In this document: positions 34,892 to 43,612 of the stretch, in pieces
Layout: each line of letters starts with the position of its first letter
Position numbering within the stretch: position 1 is the first letter of the stretch
Assembly (NCBI GenBank): GCA_002352225.1
Contig: DEIA01000076.1
Coordinates: forward strand, 47,249 to 90,907
DNA: 43,659 nt
Origin: Flammeovirgaceae bacterium UBA2786
Lineage (GTDB): Bacteria > Bacteroidota > Bacteroidia > Cytophagales > Cyclobacteriaceae
Direction of reading: 5' to 3'
Made by a program: the position numbers and the translations under genes
The notes under the pieces: model-generated
The model's input: only the letters and a program-made list of their open reading frames with translations
Databases searched by the model: none
What the model was told of the DNA's origin: nothing

Positions 34892-35431
34892 GTGAAAAAA
34901 GTCCTGACCCTGTTTCTAATGCTGTTATTCCTGCTCAACGTGCTGGGATACTATGGCGTTTTGGTAGGTCTTCAACTCAAAAACAAGCAGAGCCTGCAGG
35001 CTCTGTTTGACTCTGATGAATATGAACGCCAGCACGAGGTTACAATCAAAGTTCCGCTTACCGTTCCGTATGCTGTTGATTCCAAAGAATACACCCGCGT
35101 GGATGGAGAATTTGAACATCAGGGCGAAATCTACCGGATGGTAAAACAAAAACTGAAAAGCGATACACTCTATATAGTGTGTATCAAAGACGAAACCTCG
35201 AAGGATATTGGTCAGGCTATTGCTGAGTATGTAAAATCGTTTACAGACAAACCAGCTTCCGAAAAAAATCAAAGTAAGCTATTACAAAATCTGATTAAGG
35301 ACTACATCGCTACTTCAACAACCTTACAAACCCGTAATACCGGTTGGAGTTATACCGTATTGCCAGGCGAAATAGTAGTTTCTTATCCGGCCGGGGCTTC
35401 CTCATCAACAAGTCCGCCTCCTAAAGCTTAA
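34892..35431 (+). CDS. Small membrane-anchored protein of unknown function
   Basis: A 179-residue protein with one N-terminal hydrophobic helix (VLTLFLMLLFLLNVLGYYGVLVG) and a soluble remainder. I chose the GTG at 34892 (VKKVLTLF), which gives a Lys-Lys then helix pattern. A GTG at 34802 would add 30 residues, and the ATG at 34919 would start inside the helix. The soluble part has KVPLTVPYAVDSKEYTRVDGEFEHQGE and YRMVKQKLKSDTLYIVCIKDE (quoted in two parts). I recall similar uncharacterised proteins beside TonB receptor genes in Cytophagales. There is no catalytic motif. It ends with a Ser/Pro-rich tail. It lies 147 bases upstream of the barrel gene and may be part of that operon, or an old neighbour of the sigma factor gene. 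Confidence 0.7.
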   Translation: MKKVLTLFLMLLFLLNVLGYYGVLVGLQLKNKQSLQALFDSDEYERQHEVTIKVPLTVPYAVDSKEYTRVDGEFEHQGEIYRMVKQKLKSDTLYIVCIKDETSKDIGQAIAEYVKSFTDKPASEKNQSKLLQNLIKDYIATSTTLQTRNTGWSYTVLPGEIVVSYPAGASSSTSPPPKA

Positions 35432-35460
35432 TCTTCTTACATCCGTTTCGGATATACCCA

Positions 35461-35479
35461 CATTCTGAATTTCAGAATG
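35461..35479. promoter_or_regulatory. Perfect palindrome upstream of the barrel gene
   Basis: CATTCTGA (35461-35468), ATT, TCAGAATG (35472-35479): an 8-bp inverted repeat with a three-base centre, about 100 bases before the barrel start. It has operator-like symmetry but is not a Fur box. A second small hairpin (GCGCG/CGCGC, about 35501-35518) follows. No promoter boxes are obvious around it. Confidence 0.35.
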
Positions 35480-35578
35480 ATGTTGGTTGTACATCTGATT
35501 GCGCGTGATTTTTCGCGCCATCATGTGTTCATCCGGCACCAATTAATTACCCAAAAACCAACAATTAACTTAAACTAC

Positions 35579-36496
35579 ATGAAAAAAATTTTACTGTTAC
35601 AGGTATGCTGCCTGAGCTTTGCCATTACTGCGCTTAGCCAGACGTACACGGATGCCATCATGATGCAAAAGAAGGAGATTTGCATCGCCCTTATGTATGA
35701 CCAGGGCACCTGGGATGAATACTGGGAGGGAACGAACCTTATTACCAACCAAAACATTGGCACGTTTACGCGCTCCACGTACATGCCAATGATAGCTTAC
35801 GGTATAACCGATAAGCTGAATGTGTTGCTTTCAATACCGTATGTAAGCACCAAGTCAGATGGAGGCCAGTTAGCCGGTGTAAAGGGACTTCAGGATGTGA
35901 ACGTAGCAGTTAAGTATGAAGCAATTAAAAAAGATTTTGGAGATCATCGTGTTTCTGCACTGGCAGTTGCTCAGTTCGGCACCCCGATGACTAATTATTT
36001 ATCTGATTATATGCCTTACAGCCTGGGCTTAGGAACACAGGAAGTAACCGGCCGAATAATTGGCCAGTATGAATATAACAAGATGTTTTATGTACGGGCT
36101 ACTGCCGCTTATGTTTGGCGCGGCCAAACAGAAGTGGAAAGGCCTTACTATTATAATAATGGAAGTTACTACACTACTTTCATGGAAGTGCCAAGTGCAA
36201 TGAACTATCAGGCAGTTTTAGGCGCATGGACGCTGAAACATAGCCTGAGAGTAGAAGCCTCTTACAATATTATGAATAGCATGGATGGCGATGATATTCG
36301 CAGATGGAACATGCCACAACCCACCAACAAAATGGAGGCTACACAGGCTGGTCTCTTTGCGCAGTATTATTTCACGGCAATAGAACCCATTAAAGGTCTT
36401 TCCCTGATGGCATCGTTTAATCAGGTATTAGAAGGCCGTAACATGGGTAAGGCAACCGGATTTGGCGGAGCCATTGCATATCAATTTAAATTCTGA
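35579..36496 (+). CDS. Predicted outer-membrane beta-barrel protein
   Basis: A 305-residue protein with a signal peptide (MKKILLLQVCCLSFAITALSQ; start at 35579, where Met-Lys-Lys begins). The mature part consists of alternating aromatic/polar strands such as YGITDKLNVLLSIPYVS, DVNVAVKYEAIK and SLRVEASYNIM, and ends in the C-terminal strand GFGGAIAYQFKF, with the terminal Phe typical of barrel insertion. It resembles the transporter-like barrels often annotated as phenol-degradation MetA-type. Substrate unknown. It lies 11 bases before the PAP2 lipoprotein gene, so the two are co-transcribed. Confidence 0.82.
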   Translation: MKKILLLQVCCLSFAITALSQTYTDAIMMQKKEICIALMYDQGTWDEYWEGTNLITNQNIGTFTRSTYMPMIAYGITDKLNVLLSIPYVSTKSDGGQLAGVKGLQDVNVAVKYEAIKKDFGDHRVSALAVAQFGTPMTNYLSDYMPYSLGLGTQEVTGRIIGQYEYNKMFYVRATAAYVWRGQTEVERPYYYNNGSYYTTFMEVPSAMNYQAVLGAWTLKHSLRVEASYNIMNSMDGDDIRRWNMPQPTNKMEATQAGLFAQYYFTAIEPIKGLSLMASFNQVLEGRNMGKATGFGGAIAYQFKF

Positions 36497-36507
36497 AATA
36501 CACAACC

Positions 36508-38052
36508 ATGAAAAAAATAGCAACACTTTGTTTAAGCCTGGTATTGATAGGGATATCAATTACCGGTTGCGAAAATGAACTCCCTACGCATTTCAATTTT
36601 TCATCCTATGAGTTTACTGATCTTGATGAAAATGGTGGAAGCTGGCAACCCATTTTGTTTTCAAGTGCTACTGATATAGTAATTGATGCTCCGGCAGCAG
36701 TTAACTCTGCTGAATATCTGGCTGAGTTGGCAGAATTGAAAGCGGCTGCTCAAAATGTAACCGGAGGGCAGGCCGATGCAGTTGAATACTGGACAAACAA
36801 TCCCATACTTCGGTGGAATGAGATCGCACTGGATCTTGCTACCAAGTATAATCTGATTCCACCTCCAAACCCAGATGGCACTTATACCTTGCCAACACCC
36901 GGAAATCCGCAAGGCCCACCACCATTTCCATTTGCACACCCACCCTACACCAGCCGTATGCTGGCCTATTTAAGTGTAGCTCAGTTCGATGGATTGATTG
37001 CAGCCTGGCATTATAAATATGAGTATAATCGACCCGCAACCTATATAACAGACGCTACTATTCCTTATGCATATGCTAAGAATGCCTTGCCGTCCTATCC
37101 ATCCGATGGAGCGGTAATTGCTATTGTGTCGCGCGATATTCTGAAAGCCATGTTTCCCCTTGAGCATGAGTATCTGAACGGACTGGCTGAAGAACATATC
37201 AATAGTTTAAAGTGGTCAGGTACGAATACGTCAAGTGATATAGCAGCGGGTACGGCCATTGCCACCGCAGTTAAAACAGCCGCATTGGCGCGTGCATCTA
37301 CCGATAAAATGAGTTTGGCACAAACACCTAAACCAGCATCGGATGCAATCAAACAAGAAGCTTTCAATCGTTTTGGCTGGTCATGGGAAAATCAGGAAGT
37401 TCCAGTTCGCCCTGTGGGGTTAACGCCAGCGTTTGGTAACGTAACCATGTGGAATGTACCTAACGTGGAAGATGTGCGGGTTGGCGTTCCGCCAGCGCCC
37501 GGCACTCAAGAATTTGAAACCGATGCAAAAGAACTTCGGGGCTTCGAAAAAAATGCTACTCAGAATCAACGTAAAATAGCCAACTGGTGGTCGGATGGTC
37601 TGGGAACCTATACACCTCCCGGTCATTGGAACAGACGTACCAAAGAATATATTGTTAAGTATGAAATGAACCCGCTTCGTGCGGCCCGTACTTTTGCTTA
37701 CCTGAACATGGCTGTAATGGATGCGGGTGTGGCTTGCTGGGATTCGAAATACTATTATCACTACCCAAGACCAATCCAAACCATAAATGGATTTAAAACT
37801 ATTTTGGGTACACCTAATTTTCCAAGTTACCCTTCAGGGCATAGTACTTTTTCGGGTGCGGCTGCTGAAGTGCTGGCCTATATTTTCCCGAATGAAACCA
37901 ATAATGTAAGAGCCTGGGCGCGCGAAGCTGCCGAATCAAGAATTTACGGAGGTATTCACTATCGGTTTGATTCAGAAGTAGGTATAACACAAGGACAACA
38001 GGTTGCAGCGTATGCAATTGCAAGAGCTCAGGGTGATGGTGCAGATGACTAA
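36508..38052 (+). CDS. Vanadium-haloperoxidase / PAP2-family lipoprotein
   Basis: A 514-residue lipoprotein (signal peptide with SITGC, lipid-bearing Cys21), exported and membrane-anchored. The C-terminal part has the full vanadate/phosphate-binding set: Lys414-x6-ArgPro in KYYYHYPRP, PSGH at 442-445, and SR-x5-H-x3-D in SRIYGGIHYRFD (477-488). That set is shared by vanadium haloperoxidases and PAP2 acid phosphatases; length and layout favour the haloperoxidase-like group. The N-terminal half is a helical domain with a Pro-rich loop (about 115-145). It is between the barrel gene (11 bases upstream) and the TonB receptor gene (8-base overlap). Whether it oxidises halide or removes phosphate cannot be told from sequence. 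Confidence 0.9.
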   Translation: MKKIATLCLSLVLIGISITGCENELPTHFNFSSYEFTDLDENGGSWQPILFSSATDIVIDAPAAVNSAEYLAELAELKAAAQNVTGGQADAVEYWTNNPILRWNEIALDLATKYNLIPPPNPDGTYTLPTPGNPQGPPPFPFAHPPYTSRMLAYLSVAQFDGLIAAWHYKYEYNRPATYITDATIPYAYAKNALPSYPSDGAVIAIVSRDILKAMFPLEHEYLNGLAEEHINSLKWSGTNTSSDIAAGTAIATAVKTAALARASTDKMSLAQTPKPASDAIKQEAFNRFGWSWENQEVPVRPVGLTPAFGNVTMWNVPNVEDVRVGVPPAPGTQEFETDAKELRGFEKNATQNQRKIANWWSDGLGTYTPPGHWNRRTKEYIVKYEMNPLRAARTFAYLNMAVMDAGVACWDSKYYYHYPRPIQTINGFKTILGTPNFPSYPSGHSTFSGAAAEVLAYIFPNETNNVRAWAREAAESRIYGGIHYRFDSEVGITQGQQVAAYAIARAQGDGADD

Positions 38053-40216
38053 AATATCGGGTTCAATCTTTATTATTCTGTTACTGTCTTTACCGGCAGT
38101 AGCCCAGGAAGATTCTTTGCGTTCGCGTAAACTCAATGAAGTTGAAGTGAAAGGAAAGCGTCTTTACGACATTAGCCCATTGCCCGAATCATCAGGCACT
38201 AACCTGTGGTCGGGAAAGAAGAGCGAAGTGATTAACCTGGGTGGCACCAATGCCAATATTGCAGAGAAAACAGGCCGCCAGATTTTCGCAAAAATACCAG
38301 GCGTATTTGTGTATGATATGGATGGCAGCGGCAATCAAATGAACATTTCCACCCGCGGACTTGATCCACACCGCGGGTGGGAATTTAATATTCGTAGAAA
38401 TGGGTCTATGACTAATTCAGATATCTATGGCTACCCCGCAAGCCATTACAGTATTCCTATGGAAGCTGTTGATAGAATTGAATTGGTGCGAGGAACAGGA
38501 TCGTTACAATATGGTGCACAGTTTGGAGGTATGCTTAATTATGTAACAAAAGCAGCAGACAGCACACGGGCGTTTGGTCTGGAAAGCATTACCACCGTTG
38601 GCTCATTTGGGTTAGTTAGCACATATGTAGCGGCAAGTGGTACAGTTGGAAAATTTCAGTACACAACTTATTATTCAAAGCGAATATCGGAGGGGTATCG
38701 TAAAAACAGTGAAACACAATATGATGCCCAGTCGGTACAATTGATTTATGCACCGCTCTCAAATCTTAAGTTGACGGCTGAAGTAAGCAGATCAAATTAC
38801 ATTTACCATATTCCCGGAGCTCTTACCGATGCACAGTTTGCACAGGATCCCCGTCAATCAACACGGTCTCGCAATTACTTTAATCCCGAAATTTATGTTC
38901 CTTCATTTAGGGCAGACTGGGATTTGAGTAAGCGTACTAAAATAACCTGGCTTACGTCTGCTGTATTGGGCTACAGGAATAGTGTAATGTTCGACAGGCC
39001 TGCCAATGTGGAGGATGTGATTGATCCGGTAACCAACCAGTATGCTGCGCGTCAGGTTGATATTGATAATTTTAATAGCTACACCTCAGAGTTGCGTATG
39101 CTGCATAACTATTCGCTGCGCGGCCTTGAAAGTAAACTGGTAGCCGGTGTACAGTATTTTAATAATGATTTACATCGCAGACAACAGGGTAAAGGAACTA
39201 CCGGTACAGATTTCGATCTTACCTTAACAGATCCTGTGTTTGGCCGCAACATGCATCTGAAGTCGACCAATGTTGCGTTGTTTGTAGAGAACAAATTTCA
39301 AATTACAAAAGCTTTATCGGTTACACCGGGCCTTAGATATGAGTCTGGTCAATCCCGCATGACGGGCGTAATCTCTTATTACGATGCAGAGGATGTACCC
39401 AACACAATCGTGCATAAGTTTCCCTTGTTGGGTTTAAATGCACAATATACCTTAAAGCATGGATCGCTTTATGCAGGTTGGTCTCAGGCTTATCGCCCGG
39501 TTATATTTAAAGACATTGTACCCTCATCTGTTTATGAACGGGCCGATAAGAATCTGAAAGATGCGTACGGCTATAATCTTGAAGTTGGATTTCGTGGAGC
39601 TGCAAATAACCTGCGTTGGGATGTTGGCATGTTTCATTTGCAGTATAATAACCGGTTAGGCACACAGGCTATGCGCGATGAGTTAGATCAGTTTTATCTA
39701 TACCGAACCAATATTGGAAACTCGGCTACAACCGGAGCGGAGGTTTACACAGAATATGTTACCCCATTACGTAAGCACGTAGCATTTTCAGTGTTTACTT
39801 CTACAGCCTTTTTTAATGGCCGCTATACCCATGCCTATATCCGCTCGGGTGAAGCCAACGTAGATATATCCGGAAACAAACTGGAAAGTGTGCCGGGTGT
39901 AATAACACGCAATGGGGTAACGCTTCGTTCTTTAGCGGGTAGCATGTCGCTACTCTACAGTTATGTTGGCGAAACATATGCCGATGCATTAAATACGGTT
40001 GTGCCACCAACCAATGGGGCTGTTGGTAAGGTACCGGCTTATGGGTTGTTGGATTTTAACTCCACCTTTTTTATTAAACAGATTACAGTACGGATTAACG
40101 TAAATAATATTACCAATAAGTCTTACTTCACTAAGCGTCCTTCCTTCTATCCAGGCCCGGGTATTTGGGCTTCAGACGGACGTTCGCTGGTTGTATCAGT
40201 AGGATTTAAGGTTTGA
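38045..40216 (+). CDS. TonB-dependent receptor, FecA-like
   Basis: A 723-residue outer-membrane receptor. I start it at the ATG at 38045 (MTKISGSIFIILLLSLPAVAQ), which overlaps the PAP2 gene by eight bases; an upstream frame start lies inside that gene. The plug domain follows (about 50-180): IFAKIPGVFVYDMDGSGNQ, STRGLDPHRG, and VDRIELVRGTGSLQYGAQFGG (split here). A ~540-residue beta-barrel ends SDGRSLVVSVGFKV. There is no N-terminal carboxypeptidase-like domain and no SusD partner, so it is more like siderophore or ferric-citrate receptors than SusC. It is last in the operon and followed by a strong terminator. Substrate not determinable. Confidence 0.92.
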   Translation: MTKISGSIFIILLLSLPAVAQEDSLRSRKLNEVEVKGKRLYDISPLPESSGTNLWSGKKSEVINLGGTNANIAEKTGRQIFAKIPGVFVYDMDGSGNQMNISTRGLDPHRGWEFNIRRNGSMTNSDIYGYPASHYSIPMEAVDRIELVRGTGSLQYGAQFGGMLNYVTKAADSTRAFGLESITTVGSFGLVSTYVAASGTVGKFQYTTYYSKRISEGYRKNSETQYDAQSVQLIYAPLSNLKLTAEVSRSNYIYHIPGALTDAQFAQDPRQSTRSRNYFNPEIYVPSFRADWDLSKRTKITWLTSAVLGYRNSVMFDRPANVEDVIDPVTNQYAARQVDIDNFNSYTSELRMLHNYSLRGLESKLVAGVQYFNNDLHRRQQGKGTTGTDFDLTLTDPVFGRNMHLKSTNVALFVENKFQITKALSVTPGLRYESGQSRMTGVISYYDAEDVPNTIVHKFPLLGLNAQYTLKHGSLYAGWSQAYRPVIFKDIVPSSVYERADKNLKDAYGYNLEVGFRGAANNLRWDVGMFHLQYNNRLGTQAMRDELDQFYLYRTNIGNSATTGAEVYTEYVTPLRKHVAFSVFTSTAFFNGRYTHAYIRSGEANVDISGNKLESVPGVITRNGVTLRSLAGSMSLLYSYVGETYADALNTVVPPTNGAVGKVPAYGLLDFNSTFFIKQITVRINVNNITNKSYFTKRPSFYPGPGIWASDGRSLVVSVGFKV

Positions 40217-40261
40217 GATATGAAAGAATTTGTTGTTTAGTTTTTTTTGTTGTTTTAGGGT

Positions 40262-40296
40262 GAATGCCAGGTAGGGGTACCTGGCATTCTTTTTTT
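40262..40296 (+). terminator. Strong rho-independent terminator after the TonB receptor
   Basis: A perfect 12-bp stem (GAATGCCAGGTA at 40262-40273, TACCTGGCATTC at 40278-40289) with a GGGG loop, followed by seven T. It lies 45 bases after the receptor stop. Confidence 0.95.
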
Positions 40297-40991
40297 AGGC
40301 GTATTCGTTTTCACTATACACCGCTTTTGGTTAACCCAACGCCCACTTTATGACGTAAGCTCCCCATTTTTAGAGCCACTCAAAAGTATAAAAACAGCGG
40401 TGCTTACGCTGTTTTTTGATTGAGTCTCTTGAGGCATTATAGGTATTGTTTCAGCAACAGTAATCTATGTTACTCAACTGAACATTCCTAAGGGATTTGA
40501 ATTTCTATTCTGTAATTCCGGGCATACCATTATTATTACTTTACTGGTTAGGAGTAGCTTTATTGACAAACTTCAAGAAAAGAGAAATTGCAGATTAAAA
40601 AACTACAGCCAACAAAAAGGTTTGCCGCAAGACTGTCGGATGTAATAACAATCGGCTGATGTACTGCTATCAGCTAATATCGGGCTTGACCGAATTCTAT
40701 TTGGCTTTTAGTTGTTAACTTCAACATCAGTAATTTTTATCGGCTTCAGTTGCCGGGGAGACAGTTATAAAATACCAGGCCCCCGGCAAGCCTCGACCGT
40801 TGTGGCCAATTGGGTGTGCTCCGTAGCGAGTGATGTGTAAGTCGACAAGTTCGGCCGACAAAAATTCAAAAAACTCTTGACCTCTTCGCTGATAGTTTGC
40901 AACACATGGACAGGTTACATTTCTGAAGACGGTGGAGAGAAAATTTAAAAAAAGCTATTTTTACCTACTCTAAGTTCAACTAATCAAGGTC
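40297..40991. other. Stretch without a supported gene
   Basis: Nearly 700 bases hold no gene I can support. I see three things: a hairpin flanked by A and T runs at 40390-40417, a 12-base match (40378-40389) to the IS1-end motif found at 32291-32302, and a 9-bp stem (TTGCCGGGG at 40750-40758, CCCCGGCAA at 40781-40789) with a 22-base loop. A 33-codon frame with a TTG start (40497-40598) reads as a short hydrophobic peptide, but support is thin. It is probably decayed mobile DNA plus the leader of the next genes. Confidence 0.5.
40390..40417. terminator. Bidirectional terminator-like hairpin
   Basis: AAAAACAGCG (40390-40399), a seven-base loop, and CGCTGTTTTT (40407-40416) with a further T make a 10-bp stem with A and T runs on both sides, so it could act in either direction. 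No gene lies close enough on the minus strand to need it. Confidence 0.5.
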
Positions 40992-41336
40992 ATGACAAAA
41001 TTTTTACTTATTTCATTTTGTCTGCTTCTTTCTGTCCAAGAATCATTAAGCACCGCAAGCTGGAACACAAGCAATGGAGGCAAAAACATGACGTTCACGA
41101 TTAGCTCGGGCTGCTCCACGTTTAATGCGTACAACGCCAGCTGCAATCTTACCTTCACCTTTTGTAAAGGTTCATCTTTCAGTTCTTACACCGACATGGA
41201 TATGAAATCAATGAAGGTGATAATAGAGGGAACAGTAGAGGATGAGGATATCAATGCTCTTCTAACTGAATTACCAGCCGGTTCTTATATAATCAATGTA
41301 GATGGCAATACCACTCGGTATGTAAAAACTAACTAA
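40992..41336 (+). CDS. Small exported Cys-containing protein, unknown
   Basis: A 114-residue protein with a probable signal peptide (MTKFLLISFCLLLSVQESLS, 1-20). The mature part is Ser/Thr/Asn-rich with three Cys (GCSTFNAYNASCNLTFTFCKG), which could form a disulfide in the periplasm. A more acidic second half (EGTVEDEDINALLTELPAG) leads to a C-terminus IINVDGNTTRYVKTN reminiscent of a short beta-strand end, too short for a sorting domain. I do not recognise the family. It lies 15 bases before the next gene and is likely co-transcribed with it. Confidence 0.6.
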   Translation: MTKFLLISFCLLLSVQESLSTASWNTSNGGKNMTFTISSGCSTFNAYNASCNLTFTFCKGSSFSSYTDMDMKSMKVIIEGTVEDEDINALLTELPAGSYIINVDGNTTRYVKTN

Positions 41337-41351
41337 AAAATTAGAAGAGCA

Positions 41352-41957
41352 ATGAAACTTTCATATCTATTGATACTTCTGGTAGCATTCGTACAATGCG
41401 ACAATACGCCCGACTTTGATGCCGGGCCCTGTAAATTTGCTCCGCCAGATTCCAAATTCCCACTTGTTGAACAGGCTTGCGAGGAGTGTTATTTTAACCT
41501 TAGATTTCAAGACAAAGAATATTCTTTTCCAGGCAATAGACTCTCTCCAGCATTTGGTGGCAACTGGTCTCAGATGACCAATGTTTTTTTGTTTTTTTAT
41601 TTAGTTCCTCCTGATTCAGATGAAGAATTATATAGCAGTATTGAAATAAAAACATCATTACAACAAAGGGAGGCAATAACTAAACTTGATTATGAATCTC
41701 GTGGACCATTGGTATCTACAGCATTTGGTATTTATAATTACTGTAACAATTTTTTTCAACCGATAACAGATGACCTCAGTCAATCCTATCATCAGCTTAC
41801 ACAAGCTGAGTTAATTGAATCTTACCCTGTGGGGGATGAACAATTATTCTGGTTTTACCTAAGCGGAGAATTGCATACAACTTTTATCATTAACGGAGAG
41901 GCTCAGCTAGTGACTGCTCATTATAAAGTAAAATCTCGGTTTTATGAGAAACTATGA
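41352..41957 (+). CDS. Predicted lipoprotein, unknown function
   Basis: A 201-residue protein with a signal peptide ending in a relaxed lipobox (LLVAFVQC, Cys16). The mature region starts DNTPDFDAGPCKFAPPD and has further Cys in ACEECYF (about residues 42-46) and YNYCNNF. It has several aromatic strand-like segments and no catalytic motif. I do not recognise the family. It follows the small Cys-containing protein gene by 15 bases (AAGAGCA before the ATG is a weak purine-rich ribosome site). The next gene is convergent, after a 153-base gap. Confidence 0.7.
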   Translation: MKLSYLLILLVAFVQCDNTPDFDAGPCKFAPPDSKFPLVEQACEECYFNLRFQDKEYSFPGNRLSPAFGGNWSQMTNVFLFFYLVPPDSDEELYSSIEIKTSLQQREAITKLDYESRGPLVSTAFGIYNYCNNFFQPITDDLSQSYHQLTQAELIESYPVGDEQLFWFYLSGELHTTFIINGEAQLVTAHYKVKSRFYEKL

Positions 41958-42110
41958 ATTTATTTTAATTTGGCATCAACCCTTATTAATAGACAACTGA
42001 CCGACTTCAAGTTGTTCCATACGAAAAGTAAGGGTAATAAAATGTGTATTAGCAAGACCCAACTGACCACAATCGAATCATCCCGCCTAAGCCTATCAGT
42101 AGGAATGCCT

Positions 42111-43583
42111 TCATTCCAGCCGCACGCCAAAACTATCATAGATTTTTGTTCTCGCTTCTTTATTGTCAGCCAGTATAAGCAGGTGGTCATTGGCTTCAAT
42201 CTCAGTTTCGCCACCCGGAGTAACATATTTATCCTGTCTATGGATTAGCACAATCAGCGATGACTTAGGAAGTTTTAATTGCACAATTTGTTTGCCAACA
42301 GCAAACGAAGCCTCAGGAATATCCAATTCAATTAATTCTGATTTGGATCCATCTTTTAGTTCCAGATCGAGTGGGAATTTTCGTTTCACTTTTTCGGGCA
42401 CACCCACGTGCAGCCACTTGGCCATTATTGAAAGGGTAGAACCTTGTAACACAACTGATGTTACCGAGATGAAGAATACCAAATTAAAAATGGTATCGGC
42501 ATAGTGTACACCTGCAATCAACGGGTATGTTGCAAATACAATAGGGGCAGCCCCGCGTAACCCTACCCACGAGATAAATAATTTTTTTCTGAAGTTCAGA
42601 TCTTTTGATCGGAAAAGCATCAGAAACACCGCCAGCGGCCTGGCCACTACAATCAGAAACAACGAGATAAGAAGACCTTCTCCAATAATCGGTGTTATCT
42701 GCGAAGGAAAGACCAGCAGCCCCAGTGTTAAGAACATCACAATTTGCATGAGCCAGGCTATACCATCAAAAAATTTGAGTAAACTTTTCTTATGAATAAT
42801 GCTGGCATTTCCCAAAATAATTCCTGCTCCGTATATCGCAAGAAAGCCGTTACCGCCTATAGCATCGGTAAACGAAAACGTAAAGAACATAAGCGAAATC
42901 AGCAACACCGGGTAAAGGCCAGCCACATCCAGGCTTATTCGGTTTAAAACGTACACCATCAATCGACCCCCCCCATACCCACAAATAGCACCCAGTACCA
43001 TTCCTTTAATGAACTTTGGAATCATAATGGCAATGGATGTTTCCGGGTGCATAACCAGTTCAATAAAACTGATGGTTAGGAAGTAGGCCATCGGATCGTT
43101 GCTACCGCTTTCAAACTCAAGTAATGGGCGTATGTTGCCCTTCAGCCCGATATTGCGCGTACGTAAAATTGAGAACACCGCTGCGGCATCTGTTGAGGAA
43201 ACAATTGCCCCAAGCAACATACCTTCCATAATTGAAAAGTTGAGCACATAAGAAGTGAATACCCCTACGGTAATAGCAGTAATTAATACACCAACTGTTG
43301 ATAAGACCAGGCCATCCTTAAGAACTGGTTTTATACTCTCCAGTTTAGTATCAAGCCCCCCCGAAAACAGAATAAAAGTAAGCGCCACAACACCCATAAA
43401 CTGGGCAATCTTAGGGTCGTTAAAATAAATTTTTCCGGGTCCTTCAGAGCCGGCCAACATACCCACTATTAAAAACAGAATAAGAGTAGGCACTCCGAAT
43501 TTGAATGAGGTTTTGCTGGCTATAATGCTTGCAAAAAGCATGATTGACCCCAGTAATAATATATTTTCAGCAGTTAGTGTCAC
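42111..43583 (-). CDS. K+/H+ antiporter, NhaP2/CvrA type
   Basis: A 490-residue membrane antiporter. About 12 helices (residues 5-395) include FGVPTLILFLIVGMLAGSEGPG (split here), VSSTDAAAVFSILR and ESGSNDPMAYFLT, the charged ion-binding motifs of the cation:proton antiporter family. A cytoplasmic TrkA_C (RCK_C) domain follows (about 405-488: SKSELIELDIPEASFAVGKQ and DHLLILADNKE). It should exchange K+ or Na+ for H+ and be gated by a ligand at the C-terminal domain. The start codon is GTG at 43581-43583, because a stop lies four codons upstream and a later Met would cut the first helix. The coding strand has G8 and G7 runs (42967-42974 and near 43359). Confidence 0.92.
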   Translation of the reverse strand: MTLTAENILLLGSIMLFASIIASKTSFKFGVPTLILFLIVGMLAGSEGPGKIYFNDPKIAQFMGVVALTFILFSGGLDTKLESIKPVLKDGLVLSTVGVLITAITVGVFTSYVLNFSIMEGMLLGAIVSSTDAAAVFSILRTRNIGLKGNIRPLLEFESGSNDPMAYFLTISFIELVMHPETSIAIMIPKFIKGMVLGAICGYGGGRLMVYVLNRISLDVAGLYPVLLISLMFFTFSFTDAIGGNGFLAIYGAGIILGNASIIHKKSLLKFFDGIAWLMQIVMFLTLGLLVFPSQITPIIGEGLLISLFLIVVARPLAVFLMLFRSKDLNFRKKLFISWVGLRGAAPIVFATYPLIAGVHYADTIFNLVFFISVTSVVLQGSTLSIMAKWLHVGVPEKVKRKFPLDLELKDGSKSELIELDIPEASFAVGKQIVQLKLPKSSLIVLIHRQDKYVTPGGETEIEANDHLLILADNKEARTKIYDSFGVRLE

Positions 43584-43612
43584 GAGTGCAAATTAAATTG
43601 ATAGTTAAGGAT

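Noticed and set aside
40497..40598. 33-codon hydrophobic frame with a TTG start
   Set aside because: Too short, non-ATG start, no upstream signal; could equally be a decayed gene end.
42967..42974. G8 run in the antiporter gene as a phase switch
   Set aside because: Encodes a family-typical glycine stretch in a housekeeping-type transporter and is shorter than the G11 tract; weak case.
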